Source: Anas platyrhynchos | Taxonomy: Eukaryota; Chordata; Aves; Anseriformes; Anatidae | Direction: 5' to 3' | DNA: 64,000 bases | Assembly: GCF_047663525.1 (NCBI RefSeq) | Contig: NC_092589.1 | Span: 57,655,501 to 57,719,500 of the forward strand | Notes under the pieces: generated by a model | Databases searched by the model: none | What the model saw: only the letters and a program-made list of their open reading frames with translations | What the model was told of the DNA's origin: nothing | Program-made: the position numbers and the translations under genes | Shown: one piece after another, positions 21,701 through 34,075 of the stretch | Position numbering within the stretch: position 1 is the first letter of the stretch | How the letters are laid out: each line of letters starts with the position of its first letter

Positions 21701-24700
21701 TCTTTTATTTCAGCAAGGGTGATCTTCAAAACTTGAATCTGTGGAGTTTGCAGGGCAACATACAGCATTATCTTTGTGAAAAATGTGAACTCTGCCTTCA
21801 GCTTGTGCCTGCAGAGAACTGACATCATAAAGATTCTCCACGTGAGAATCTGGTTTGCTTATCATCTGTGAACAAATACCAGAAATCCTGTGGTGTAGGG
21901 TTTTTATTGTTTGTTTTTGGTTTTGTTTGTTTGTTTGTTTTTTTAAAACATTTTAGTGGAGTTGAAGACTGGTACAACAAGTATAGTACACTTAAAACCA
22001 TCTAAGTATTGGATAGTGGGCACTCTTAGATAGCCATAAGTTCTTCCACCTGCAGACCTTTCATCTGATATGAACACCTCACAGAATATGTTCATAGAGA
22101 TTTTATAAATTGCTAAAATGACCTTTTGGTAACTTGGGGTGCAGATGTCAAATGTCTGAGTGGATTTGGGTTTTCATTAACTCACTGAACCATGCTGAAT
22201 GAATGTTTCAGATGTCAAAGTTGAAGAGGTCATGCAACTGAGTGAAGAAATAAGGACAAATGACCTCTTGGTGAACTTTCAATGAAAGGCTGGAGATCAC
22301 AGGATTTATTTTTTCTAGATTATCATTACAAGCTTTTCTGCATCAGGGCAACTTTTAACCAAAGAAATGATGTATTCCTGTACTTAGCATTCCTCCACAG
22401 TGCACCAAATTTCATGTAACTGATTTAGTATTGATACAGGAGTTAATGGTCACTTATTTTTAAGTGTTTTCTTCATTCTGTGGAGCCAGTGGCTGAGAAC
22501 TCATCCTTTACCAGCCTCTACAAGACTATTCAGCGTTGGCCTTGTTATTCTGATTTCCTAATTCCTCTTGCATTCTCCAGCACTGAAAAAAGAAGCTTGC
22601 TTAGGCAAGAGCCAGCCTCCTTTCATTTAAGTTTCAGTTTTGCCAGAGAAGACATGAGGACTACATTGCAGGATGAAATTACAAGGCTAAATTTTTAAAC
22701 AAGCATTTAATGCCACTTTTCTTTTTTTTGCTTCTTATTTGAGTAACGTGCAAAGAGTGGCACAGGACCCAAGGGGGTTTGTGTACCATACAGTTACTAA
22801 GAAGGCTTCCAATCCAGACCTCTGAAAGGAAGAGGTCTAATTATAACTCTGTGCTACAAGCTGTCAGTCTGGGAAAACAAGAGGTTCAACAGATCAGTAG
22901 CTGACAGTGGGGACCAGCTTTTTCTCTTTCCTGTACCTCTGATAGAGGTTATTATGCTAGATAGGAATGGTGATTCATTGTAGTGATTTGGTGCCCATAT
23001 CTACATTTATTTAGCATTAATCTGTGAGCTGCAACTTGCTGATTTTCAGGATCATCATCTGGTTTCTGAATCAAATGAAAAATGAAAGAAACAGATAAAG
23101 AATATTTGGGAACCTGTGCAGCTTTCATTAGTGAAGTACATATGCAATATTTGGAGGATTTGGGTTTCTTTAGCATTTAGGGTTGTGCAGTGCAGGCATT
23201 GCAAGCATACTATGAAAATAGAACCCCTAAAATGAACATACTCTTTATGAGGAAAAAATAAAAGAAAGAAATCACTCCTTGAGTATTAAGCCCTGATGAT
23301 TTAATGTACTCCAGCTTAGTAAACTAGGTTTAATAATTGCACTTTGCATCTGTATCGTAGGATGCAATAAATGGCATTTTGCATGAAGTATCTCACTCTT
23401 GGCATTCCACGCCTGCAGATTGGAGTGAAAGGAAGGAAGCTTTTTTTTGCTGCAGAGGTTGCCACTGGCAAATCCAGCAGCTGCTGCTAAAATCTTAGGT
23501 TTTGCAGGTTGCAACAAATAGAGTGAGGATATGACAGAGAGCTTTCAAGCAATTTTTATTTATTTTTTTAAGTTTGAGTCCCTAGATTGAAAACAGGGAA
23601 TATAGCATTTGTAGTAGACGAGATGCTGTTAAGAAACAGTGGGCCATATTTTGGAACAGCATTAATTGTTGTTCGACACATAAGTTACATATAGGGATGT
23701 CCAGCTTTTACAAAGCAGCTAGAGACAACACCTCCAGACCTGTAAGACTCGCCATAAAGACCACATGCTGCATCTAAAATACCTGTATAAATACCAATAT
23801 TCTCTACCTGAAGTCCTTTTTCAAATAAAAAGTTCCTTAGTTTTAGTAATTTCTGAATGAAATGAGTTTCACAGGATTGAAAATTAAAGCTGTTTTAAGA
23901 GTAAGAGCAAGATTCTGAAAGTGATATTTGATCAAATAATTTGTATATGAGTATTTACATAATTTAGTAGCGATGCTACGTTGAAATACAGTGGTATAGG
24001 ACACATCGGGATGATGTAGGTATGTGCAAAGTTTATGAATATCTGAAGCTGGGAGATTTTAAATTACCATAATCTAAGCAAGATGTGTAAGGTAAAATAT
24101 TGGCTTCCAGATGATAAATCTATTTTAAAGCTTTCCTGAAATTTACTTCTGTTGCTGAAGTACTTACCAAATCCATTTACCCCCTTTCTGGTCACAGGTG
24201 TGATTATGGCTGTAAGTGGAAACGTGTGGGCCCGCTGACTCGTTGGCCTGCTGTAGGTTTCATTCATCATTTTTGGAAAGCTGGCAGCTTCTAATATGTT
24301 GTACTTATAGTGAGCTTATGAAAGGAGATAGTGTTAAAGCCAAGACTTTCGTAAAACCTTTTTTAAGCTCCAGGAGGCTTGTTGACTTTTTGTGGCAGGC
24401 TGCATAAAGAGAATGCAGACAAGGAAGGGAAAATCTCTCTATCAATCTGCCCAACTGTCAGTGGCTTCCCTGGCCAAAAGCGGGTGCCTGTTCCTAAAGG
24501 GAAGATTGGAATTTGAGTCTAAAATGATGAGAATAGCTTAGCCAGTGTGTTGAGAAAGAACGTCTCACAGGAAAAGTGCTTTTTCACATGACTTCATACA
24601 AGTGGGTTTTGTGTTTGTTTTGTGCCAGCTCAGTCCTGAGTTTCAGCTAGTAGACCAGAATCCTCTCCACAGACTCATTGAAATGGAAATGTTTCTGCCC

Positions 24701-25075
24701 TCTGCTGTGGAATGCAAATTATTTTAGGAATGTTCCTGGGTCTTGAGGCTTTTTAAAACTCACACTTTAAAGATTATTTTTTTTAGCTCTTTTTTTAACT
24801 GATTCTCAGAACAAAACAAGCATCCAGAAAGATGATTGGTGCCTAGGACTTGACCCAGCAAAACACAGAAGTGTAGGTTTGTCTTCACATGTACAAATAG
24901 TTCCCTGTAAGCCAGTGGTGGTAAGACATGGGAAATGCAGAAATGCTTTGCTGGATCACAGTCAAAGTGCTGAGTGCTTTGCAAAGCCAAACAACACAGA
25001 AGCCCTCAGAATGGAAGACTGGTATGAGATACTATTTTGTGTCATTCCCTAGGATTTGGGCTACCTTTTTTACTA

Positions 25076-25077
<2 letters not shown>

Positions 25078-25101
<24 letters not shown>
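25078..25101. repeat. Poly(T) tract
   Basis: Uninterrupted run of 24 T, with no recognisable retrotransposon body on the complementary strand. Confidence 0.75.
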
Positions 25102-25106
<5 letters not shown>

Positions 25107-27777
25107 CTATTTCATAGCGTTTCCTTGCACTGGAGATAGGCAAAGACCTATACTTGTTGCACTGTCTGCCATAGGTTTTTTGCTGATGAGAGTAGACCAA
25201 CATCAAGTGGTACGATGTTAGGAAAATGATAATGAGAGACACTGGCATACTTCAGAACAGAGAAAACTTCTTAAGGAACAAGACCTGGGAATTTTTGGTC
25301 TTTGTGTTTCTAGGGTTAAGACACAGAATATAAAGTGATTTGCTTTAAATGAATATTGTGAGATTTTTATTTTTTTTAAAGTTAAGGTAGACTTGAATAG
25401 GTTAGGTTTACATATGGACCATATTTGATAGTGCTACGTTGAGATGATCATAAGCAGGTTAGAGTATTGATTGGTTGGTTCAAGGAATGGAAAGACAGGA
25501 CTTTTTTTAGGTATTCTGTCCAAGTTTAACACTCAGTGTAAGTTGTTCGAAATAAGAGCCAACTGATCCAAAAATTGTTGAAGTCAATTAGATGTCTCTT
25601 TGCCTGATCTCTTGGAAGTCACTGGAAATTGGGTAGCTTGCATAGGGAGGCATTTAATCCTTAGAGATGCTATAAAGTATCCTTCAGCAGCAGGCCTAGT
25701 TTGTATATTTGTACCTGTGTGTGCACACATGCTTTAAAAGGATATTAAGAAGCTATACAAAGTATTCACAGTAAATGCATTAGAGAAATTGTATCCTTGA
25801 GCGCATTACTTATTCTTCACCATCTCCCTTAAGATTTTGCTCCTTATTCTTTTACTTCTGTTTAGTCCTTTGTAAAAGAGAAATGTTCCATATGTAACTC
25901 CTGACTTTATTTTTTACATTCACACATAAAACTTCCATATGAAGAACTTCTGCAATGTCCATGAGCCAGATTTCTAGAGACGGGACACAAGTGTTGATAT
26001 GTTGCTATATCCAAGTTATTTTCTTAATCAGGAAAAGATGCAGAATCCCATATAATAAAGAAAAATATTATAATGGTAGAACAGTTGTACTGTTTTCTAA
26101 TTACAAAAATAATTCCATGATGTGAAAAAATTACGTAACTTTATGAAAGGGACTCCATATGTGGTAGATATGAAATGACACAAAATTTTACTGTGGGATG
26201 TGTTTGGTGATTTGTAATCATCATGTGCCAAATCCTGATTTTGGGTGCACATGTGGGACTAATACTAACTTCAGAAAGTCTGTGTAGGTTTCTCTGAATG
26301 GAGATTTTGGTCCTTCGTATTGTTTCCTCCCCTGTTAATACTTAAATCATTTCTGTATCACTGAGATTTTCCTTCCTGTTCATGAATTCAAGAGAATAAC
26401 TATGTCAGCAGAAATGCCCAGCACGAGAGCTAGCGACAGCCAAAAAAGAACAAGTGGGCAGCACTAATGGGATTCTAATGCGGTGCAGTAGATGCGTTGT
26501 CACCAAAAGGTGTGCTTTCTTCTAATGGATACAACTCGAAGCATAAGGTATGCTGACAGTGAAGCCCTGGCAAACAGTTTCTGTCAGGGGGAAGAAAGAG
26601 TCCTTCCTGATTTAATCTTGGTGTAAGTAGGTTAAGTGTGGTTTTCCTGTCACGTCTTTGCTCGTGTATTTTAAAGACATCTGCAACCGCGTTACTTAGC
26701 TTAAGTGTCTTGAAAGAAAATGCTTTTACTTGCATTTTACCTCTGCTCAGTTAAAATGTCATGAACGGTACTTGGACAGTTACAAGCCATCTATTTTTAC
26801 GTGGGGCTGTTTTGAATCTGTAAACAGGTTGTACAGCACAATTTTTGGAGTATCTGAAATGTAGCAGTATCTCCTTCACATCTCTATGAAAAGGGTGGAG
26901 AGGTGGCTTCACAGCATCAGGAAAAGTCTTGCAGGGACTGATGAACTAATGCATCTCTCTGACACGCAGCACAGCACTGAGGTGCATTTTTGAGCCATGT
27001 AATGTCAAATCATTAGGCAGTGCCTGCACTGGTAATTAGCATTGGTTTTTGAGGCAAACTGCTGTGCTGAGAGCAATGTAAGGAGCTCTGTACTAACTTT
27101 TGAGGGTGCAGGGGGTGGGAAATGGGGGGGGGGGGTGTATATTCTGTAGTAGGTGCTGACTAGTTCAGACCAGCCAGACTTCTGAGCACAGTGGATTCAT
27201 AATTCAGAAAGTATCATATGGGTCTTTGTCTCCTCATGACATGGGTTTCTTCTGCAGACAGCATGTTCTCCTGCCATCTGCAGATGGCATCACGGTGCAG
27301 ACATACGAGTAGCACCCACAGCATAAGCGTGTTAAGATGAAAGCTTTTCCTGTTGCTGATACTTAGCTCTGTCCATGTCTGTGCCTGCTTTTCCTCCGAC
27401 TTTCTGGACCACGATGCCAGGGAAGGCAGGTGTACATTTTCTGAGAGAGTCAGGTCCTAGGTAGAGCCCGAACACATGAGCCCACATGACAGTGCTGTGG
27501 CATTGCAAGCAGGACAGCTGTCTCGAACATCGAGCTCTAGGCTTATGCTGCAGATGTTGCAAAGGCTCCTCTCAGTCAGAGCAGTTTCCTGGCCTGCCTT
27601 GCAGTGGAGTTTGTCATCTCTAGCGAAGGCTTTCATTGAGAATTGCATTCAGAAACCTTAACCAGGTGCCACCATCGTATTTTCCAGGCACAGAAGGACT
27701 AGAAAGGGGAGCTTCTGTTCCCCCTTTTGCTGAGCTGAGCTGTCAGTGCTCAACCACTGGTATGCAAGGTAGTTTTC

Positions 27778-28157
27778 TGTTGAGGGATTTTTTGAAACAG
27801 CAAAAATCCCATGGCTTGCTGTAGCTGAGCAAACCAAGCTACCAGGGCAACTATGAGAAGTTCCTGTGACAGTGTTCCCACATCGCCCAATTGAGGAGTT
27901 CAGAAAAATATTGTTACCAGTAGCTGGCTTCAAGGACAAGGTCTATGTGACTGCTAATCACAAGGGGGTTGTTTTCTTGCAGGTGAGGTTGTTTTCTTGT
28001 AGTTGTTTGTCTGAGTTCTTTTGACCAAAAATCTTGTGTGAAACACTGTCCGCCCCTGTTAAGTTCACTATAAAAGTTAGGCTATTCGGGCAATAAAATG
28101 GAGCATGATCTGACTCTACTGGTGTCTGTCGTGCTTTCGGCCGTGCTTCCTGCAACA
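27778..28157 (+). mobile_element. Solo LTR of an avian endogenous retrovirus (copy B)
   Basis: A 380-bp LTR with termini TGTTG...CAACA. It is flanked by a perfect 6-bp duplication, GTTTTC at 27772-27777 and 28158-28163. It has a TATA-like box at 28069-28075 and AATAAA at 28092-28097, only about 20 bp apart, so the R region is short. Two tandem copies of a GTTGTTTTCTTG unit lie at about 27967-28001. No internal viral genes flank it, so it is a recombined solo LTR and not a provirus. It is about 96.6% identical to copy A in RSPH3. Confidence 0.92.
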
Positions 28158-28163
28158 GTTTTC

Positions 28164-31100
28164 AAGGCCACTATAGACAGCCCTCACATGTCTTATCTGT
28201 GAACATCGCCAGAGGTCCTGTGGGGGCTGGTTTGCCTTGCTGTCCATTTTCTTGTGGATCTCACCTTCCTTCTGGTGCAGCAGGGGCCTGATCCCCATGC
28301 AGGGCCTCATGGACCATACCTGGGAACTGGCTGGCTGATTTAATTTCTCCTGCATCCTCTGTACCAGAACAAACAGGGTAACGGGTGCTCCTTTTCCCAG
28401 TGGGGAAACTGCCACAGTGTACACCCACCCCAAATCACACATGCTTGCAGAGTACCCACTGCAGTGACTTGCAAAATACACTATGCATATTCTGTAAATT
28501 TTTGGCAATAGTAGAAAACCTAAGAAAAACAAAACCTGAAATCCTGCCTGGCTCATATACCAATGTACCAATATACAACATGTCCTTCTCCTCAGTAGGC
28601 AGAACCAAATGCACCTTCCATTCCTCTTACCAGTGCATAACCCATGTTCACCACCACAAGGCATTGAACTTTTCCTCATCCAATATGCCTGTAGTCTGTG
28701 CTCTGTTCTCTGCAAACATTGCTAACCATCTATCATACCATCAAGTCCTACTCATCTTAAATTCATAAGCCGATTTCCTGATACATGAAAGCCCTCAAGA
28801 ACCTCAGAATGCTTTGCCTCAAATTAATTCTTGTGGCTGCAGTTTCCAGGTATGGGAAACATTCCCCTCTCTGTTCCTCCTCCTCTTCTGCCCATCCACT
28901 GATGAAAAAAGACAGTATTTAAGGGCAACCACAGTCAACTTTTGGTTGTGTGGGCATCATAGCAAGTTTGGCTGATATACCTGCAGCACTCATGTACAGG
29001 CCAATGTGGTGTACAAGGAGTAAAACCACAGAAGACTGGCCAACAGGAATGTCAAACTGAGGCCAAGGTGGCCAGAGGCCAACCACCCAAGTTTAGATTG
29101 ACGGGTAGCCAACATGGCCAGAAACCACCAGGCACTGTGCCTAGCTGGCACAGCAGAAGTGGCTGCCGTGGTTGTGCATGTGCCATTCTGCATGTGCTGC
29201 AGCCCCCCGGGACAAGGGGCAATACAGCGGGCAAGAGGTGCCCTCGTGCACCAGAGGACTGGCCTTGAAGCAGGAGCAGGATTTTGGTGGCTGTTCTCTG
29301 TGGCTGGGACAGGAGCTTCTGGGTCTGTGTTGAGAGTAACTGCAGGGAAGGGCTGGCACAGCTTATGAAGGAGCTTTTAGTTCTGGTTACACTCCCTTGC
29401 CTCTGCAAATACACCTTGCTGTGCTTATCTTCACACCAGCAGAGATAACATGACCGGCTGCTGGAAGAGGAGCAGGTGCACCCACTGCTCTACTGTCCTG
29501 CAAGTGGCTTGGGTTGCTGGGACTGGGATGCCTTCAGGAGGTGTTTGCTCTTGGTTTGCACTCTCTATGCCCTCCCCAAGTGCGGGACTTGGGCACTGTG
29601 GGGTTGCTGCTGTTAATGCTTGCTCACCAGAGCACCGTACACGGGAGAATAGAGGAAGTTGCTCAGGCTTTTGGAGCCTATGTAGAAACACACTTTGGTG
29701 ATTTATGGTTATCTTCTTCATAGTGCCCTCATTGCCTGGGCTGAATCTTCCGCAGCAGTCTTGTACCTTTGGCCACATCCTATGAGTGTCACTAGAGTGA
29801 CAAAGTCACTAGAGTATGGCTGGGTGGCAAGCATGTGAGGGGCAGGGAGAGGATGGATCGAGGCTGGACTTTTTCCTGGCAAGAGACTGTTGGCAGACCA
29901 GATGTGGGAGGATGAAGGTAAACTGCTGACTCACACTGTATGGAAGGGGATAGCTTCTTGTTTTGTGATGGTTTGCCAGGCAATTGCCCTGCAAAAGGAA
30001 TGCCAGCAAAATTAAATCATTTTGCCTCATAATTCAGTGGGGGACTGAAATCTTTATTAGTTGATGGCACTGCTTTGATAGTGATAATGTAGTCTGCTGT
30101 GTTTGGGGATGAGAAAGGTTGGCATGTGTATGGTCACATATGGGTGCCATTAAAGGCCACTGTTCCTTCTGCAAGACCTAAATTAATGGAAATTAATACC
30201 ACAGACAAGGGCCTCACTCAGTCAGAGTGGAGTCCAACTGCAGAGTAGTTTTGTTTTGTTTTGTTTTTCAGAATTAAAGTATTTTATGTTTGGTGGAAAT
30301 CGGGAATAGAAACCCTGCTCACAGCATTACTGTTTTCATCTGGGAAGGAGGACTTGTTCACGTCCTTTGAGCATCCAGGCCCCTTTACTGCTTCTCTCTC
30401 ATGTCTGCACGCAGGCCTAGTCTGAGACAAAAGCAAGTTTGTACCAAGCTCTGTATTCACTGGAGACAGCTGTTTTGGCAGAAGACAGAGGTTACAGAAG
30501 AGAAGTTAATGTGCAGGCACTTCTGTTTCATGCCCTGTCCTCAGTCTGCTTGATCTCAGAAATGGTGCACTAGCAGCCTGGCTGTTCTCAACCTGGCATC
30601 ATGTAAAATGAGAAACAGCAATACTGTAGGACTTGATTCATTTGCTTAAGCATAAGCTTCCAGTGAGTGCTGTCTGAGCTGCCCTGGGCAATCCTGCCTG
30701 GCTTTGAGCTCCTGGCCCAGAAGGGACTCATTTTCCTGCGTAACCAGCATGATATCTATCAGCCTCGTGTGGATGCTTCAGGTATCCTAGCACATCTCCA
30801 AGGGCACTGGATGCTTGTGTGCGAGCAACTGAAGCATCTTTCCTTGTAATGTCTTCCCTGCTGAAGGTCTCTGATGATCTGCTCCCCGTCAGTTTTATCC
30901 CCTTGATGTTAGGGAATGTATGCTGCCCAAAGGTAGGAGGAATCTTTTTGGTTTTGTGTTGAAAAATCTGAATTTTCAAGAATAAAGACTGCAATATACC
31001 CATCAACTACCCTTCACACCCACCCCTTTAAAATGCAAAATATGTACTTGTCATCTATTTGGTGAAGGCAGCATAGGCTTGAAAGACATGTTTAAGCATG

Positions 31101-33924
31101 TGGGAAGCGAAGACTAGGCAGCTGTTCATATTTCAAAGTCAGAACTCTTCCAAATTCCAGTGTGGAGCATCTATAAAATGTATTTTCTTTACGTATTGCC
31201 CTTTATGCTACGATTGACAATTTAAATCCATGGTGGGTTATGTTGTGGTGAGAGACATGGTAAAACAGCAAGTCTGATTTACTAGCTTTGTGTGTCATGG
31301 TTTGGGGTTGGGTCTGTGAACACTCACAGATGAGGATATGTATGTTCACCTGTTGCTAATTTGATAATGTCATCATCCAGCAGATAGCTGGATCACAGCT
31401 TCTTTCTTGGCGTATTCTCATCAGCAGACCTCTGACTCCTCTCTACTTCATCATCATGCTCTGTCTTCTTCCTATCTCACCACTTCTGTACTCCCCTGGC
31501 GTCCATTTCCTCCTCACTTCCTCATTCTTCTTTGCTGTGCGTTTTTCCTGCCATCTCTATTGACTTCTTCCAGGCGCCTCTTCCCTCAGTTCTCCCAACT
31601 AGTTTCAATTCATTTGGAAGTATCTGACTAAAAATCGTGGTAGTTTTGGCCAATTCCAGTCAGCAACAAAATACCCTTGTCTTCACCAGGGCCAAGTTTT
31701 CACCCTAAATCATGTGCACACACCTTAAGTCCCTGCCTGAAATTTTCAACACTTGTGCAGGGCAAGGCAAAAAGGTATATGCTGATGAAATTTTTACTGT
31801 TACTTGTGAAAGTATTATTATTATTACTTATTATTACTTGCTTTATTATTTCTGTTGCTCCAAGCAGTCTCATCCACGCATTGAGATCCCACAGTGTTTG
31901 AGACTGCAGACAGTTACAGAAAAGCACTCTGCTCTTACGGTAAACTCTGCCTATAGTAAAATTTCAGGCAAAAAAAAAAACAGTGGATGAATGAGAAGGG
32001 AACCCGATGAACAGAGTTCAGCAGGAAGCTGGAAGTCTACAGAAGTCTTTCAAGAGTGCAAACAAAATGCTTTATCCTATGTGTAGTTAATGCTCCCTTT
32101 GACTTTGCTGCTGTGAGGACTCTTAAGATGAATACCAGAAATAGCAGGCTTAAACATAAGATGGCATGCAGTGGGGTAAAATATGCAGCAACTGAAAATT
32201 CTGTTTTTATAATAAATATCAATGAGGAAGTGGGATGTAGTGAATTGCGCTGACTTAATTACTTTGCATTACTTTAATGTCGTCAATTCACATTGTGAAA
32301 TGAAGTGGACTCATTTGTTCTCGAGTTAATAGATGGATTTACCCTTTTCCTCCTCTAATTTTAATTATTCCTTGCTAGATTTCCCTGGATATGTTCTCCA
32401 CATTTCCTAAAGAACCAAAAAACTATGGATATGATAACTAGCATGAGATTTGAATATGAATGGCACTAGTTCATAAAACTGATCTTTCTTTTTCATTTAT
32501 TTTACATAGGTTTCCTTTGCCTGATCTGTAAACATGTCCACAGACCTGCTATGTAAGTACATTTCTCTCATCCCGCAGTAATTTTTTTGTACCATATGTT
32601 TATATCAAATTCCCAGATGTGCTCATGGTTGATGTCTTTTATCTTAAGTATGAAGTCTGCTTTTACATATGCGTTTGTTCTGAGACATCTGTGGAACAGT
32701 ATTGCCATCATAATCAATGGGATTATTCTTGGAGTAAGGCATGACTTAATGTGAGTAAAATTGTAAAAATCTGTCCCCTGTATAAGAACAGACTGATTCA
32801 TTGAGGCTTTAAAATTCACAATTCTATTTTAAATGTTTTATCTATCATTGGCACAAATGCCATCTGGGATTACTACCAAGTGATATGCTTGGGAAGTTTT
32901 AATCGCTTTGTGAATTTAACTCTTGTGTTTCCAAGGCATCATTTTCCATGTCACATCCAAATCTCACTCACATCACTGTTACCCATTTTTCTTCTTCAAC
33001 AGTGAATAATATGCAGGCATCATAACTACTTCAAAAAAGCTATTTGTCGGGTCTCCTTGATACTTACACTCTCACTACAGCTTATCTGCAGCATTAAACA
33101 TGTTTTCTATGCTTATTGCTCTATCTAAATACGTTCTTTTGGAGTCTCTCCAGTGCTCAGCTGCCATTTTTTAAACATTGCCTCCAAGTGTTGCCCAACT
33201 GCGTGCTGTACAGTATAAGAGAACGGGGATTTTGGGAACCCATTTTATCAGTCTTCAATCCTTCCTAAGAAGGAACAAGGAAAATTATATATTTTTTTTG
33301 TCAATAACTTCAATCAATTGTAATAAATTAATAAATATAAAAGCATCAGCAGCTGACTGGCAGATAGCACCTGTTTGCGGAAGCAATATATATAGTTCAA
33401 GATCAAGTTATTTGAGAAAGTGAATTTTTCAACCTTTGTTTGCCAGCTGGCAATTCTGGATTGTACTTAGGTTCTGTTAGATACAGAGAGCTCTAAAAAA
33501 GATGGATAAGGAAAGTACTATGCCTGACTGTATTATATACAACAGGCAAACAGCAGGAGTGTAATGTTAAAGACAGGAGAGAAGGTAGGGTAGGGGGACT
33601 TGTGCAGTAGTCCTGGTCAGATTTGCTTAAGACTCTTCAGCTCTGCTTGGTCGTATAAGCTAGTTCATCCATTTCAGCTAACTTATGCTCTAGCAATTTC
33701 TTTTTTTTCCTCTTCAGCTCAGTGTCAGCACCACTCTCCTGCTTTCCCTAATGATCAGTGGTTTGAGATCACTGGAGAAGTGAAAGCCTGGGGGAGCTGA
33801 TCTTGTCCACAGTATAAAAACATCAGTTATGGAGAAGAAGGCGGAAGCACTCTCTCCACGAGAATGCACCATGGTGGTACAAGAGGCAGCAGCCACAAGT
33901 TGCTTCAGGGAATATATATATTGC
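28164..33924. other. Non-coding stretch, intron 1 (middle part)
   Basis: A 199-residue - strand open frame (28715-28116) partly overlaps the LTR and is not recognisable. The rest holds only short shadow frames, a short run of TTATTA units near 31815-31850 and an A run at about 31970. No exon or RNA gene supported. Confidence 0.5.
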
Positions 33925-34075
33925 CTCTGGATATAAGAAAAAAATTCTTAGCCATGGGGTCAATTAAACATTAGAATAGACTGCCCAGGGAAATAGTTGA
34001 ATTTCCCATGCTGGAAATATTCACGATGTGGCTTGACCAGGCCCTGGGTTGTTCTAATCTAAGTCCCTTGCTTTC
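33925..34075 (+). mobile_element. Ancient CR1 fragment
   Basis: Degenerate CR1-like text: GGATATAAGAAAAAAATTCTT, then ACATTAGAATAGACTGCCCAGGGAAATAGTTGAA and GCTTGACCAGGCCCTGGGTTGTTCTAA. The order of blocks matches the CR1 3' region, but divergence is high and the ends are approximate. Confidence 0.55.

Larger units (their letters stand above)
13961..27777. other. Long non-coding stretch, read as intron 1 (first part)
   Basis: No supported coding exon. Contents noted: an inverted repeat at 14349-14397, a (GT)n run at 16665-16680, a TCCTR pentamer array at 18699-18759, a very AT-rich block at about 21160-21600, TTTG repeats at about 21905-21943, a 24-base T run at 25078-25101 and a 12-base G run at 27124-27135. 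Open frames here are all short (up to 137 residues) and unrecognised. Confidence 0.55.

Noticed and set aside
5027-28157. The two LTRs as ends of one provirus
   Set aside because: They are in opposite orientation, about 22 kb apart, with different target duplications on each, and RSPH3 exons lie between them.
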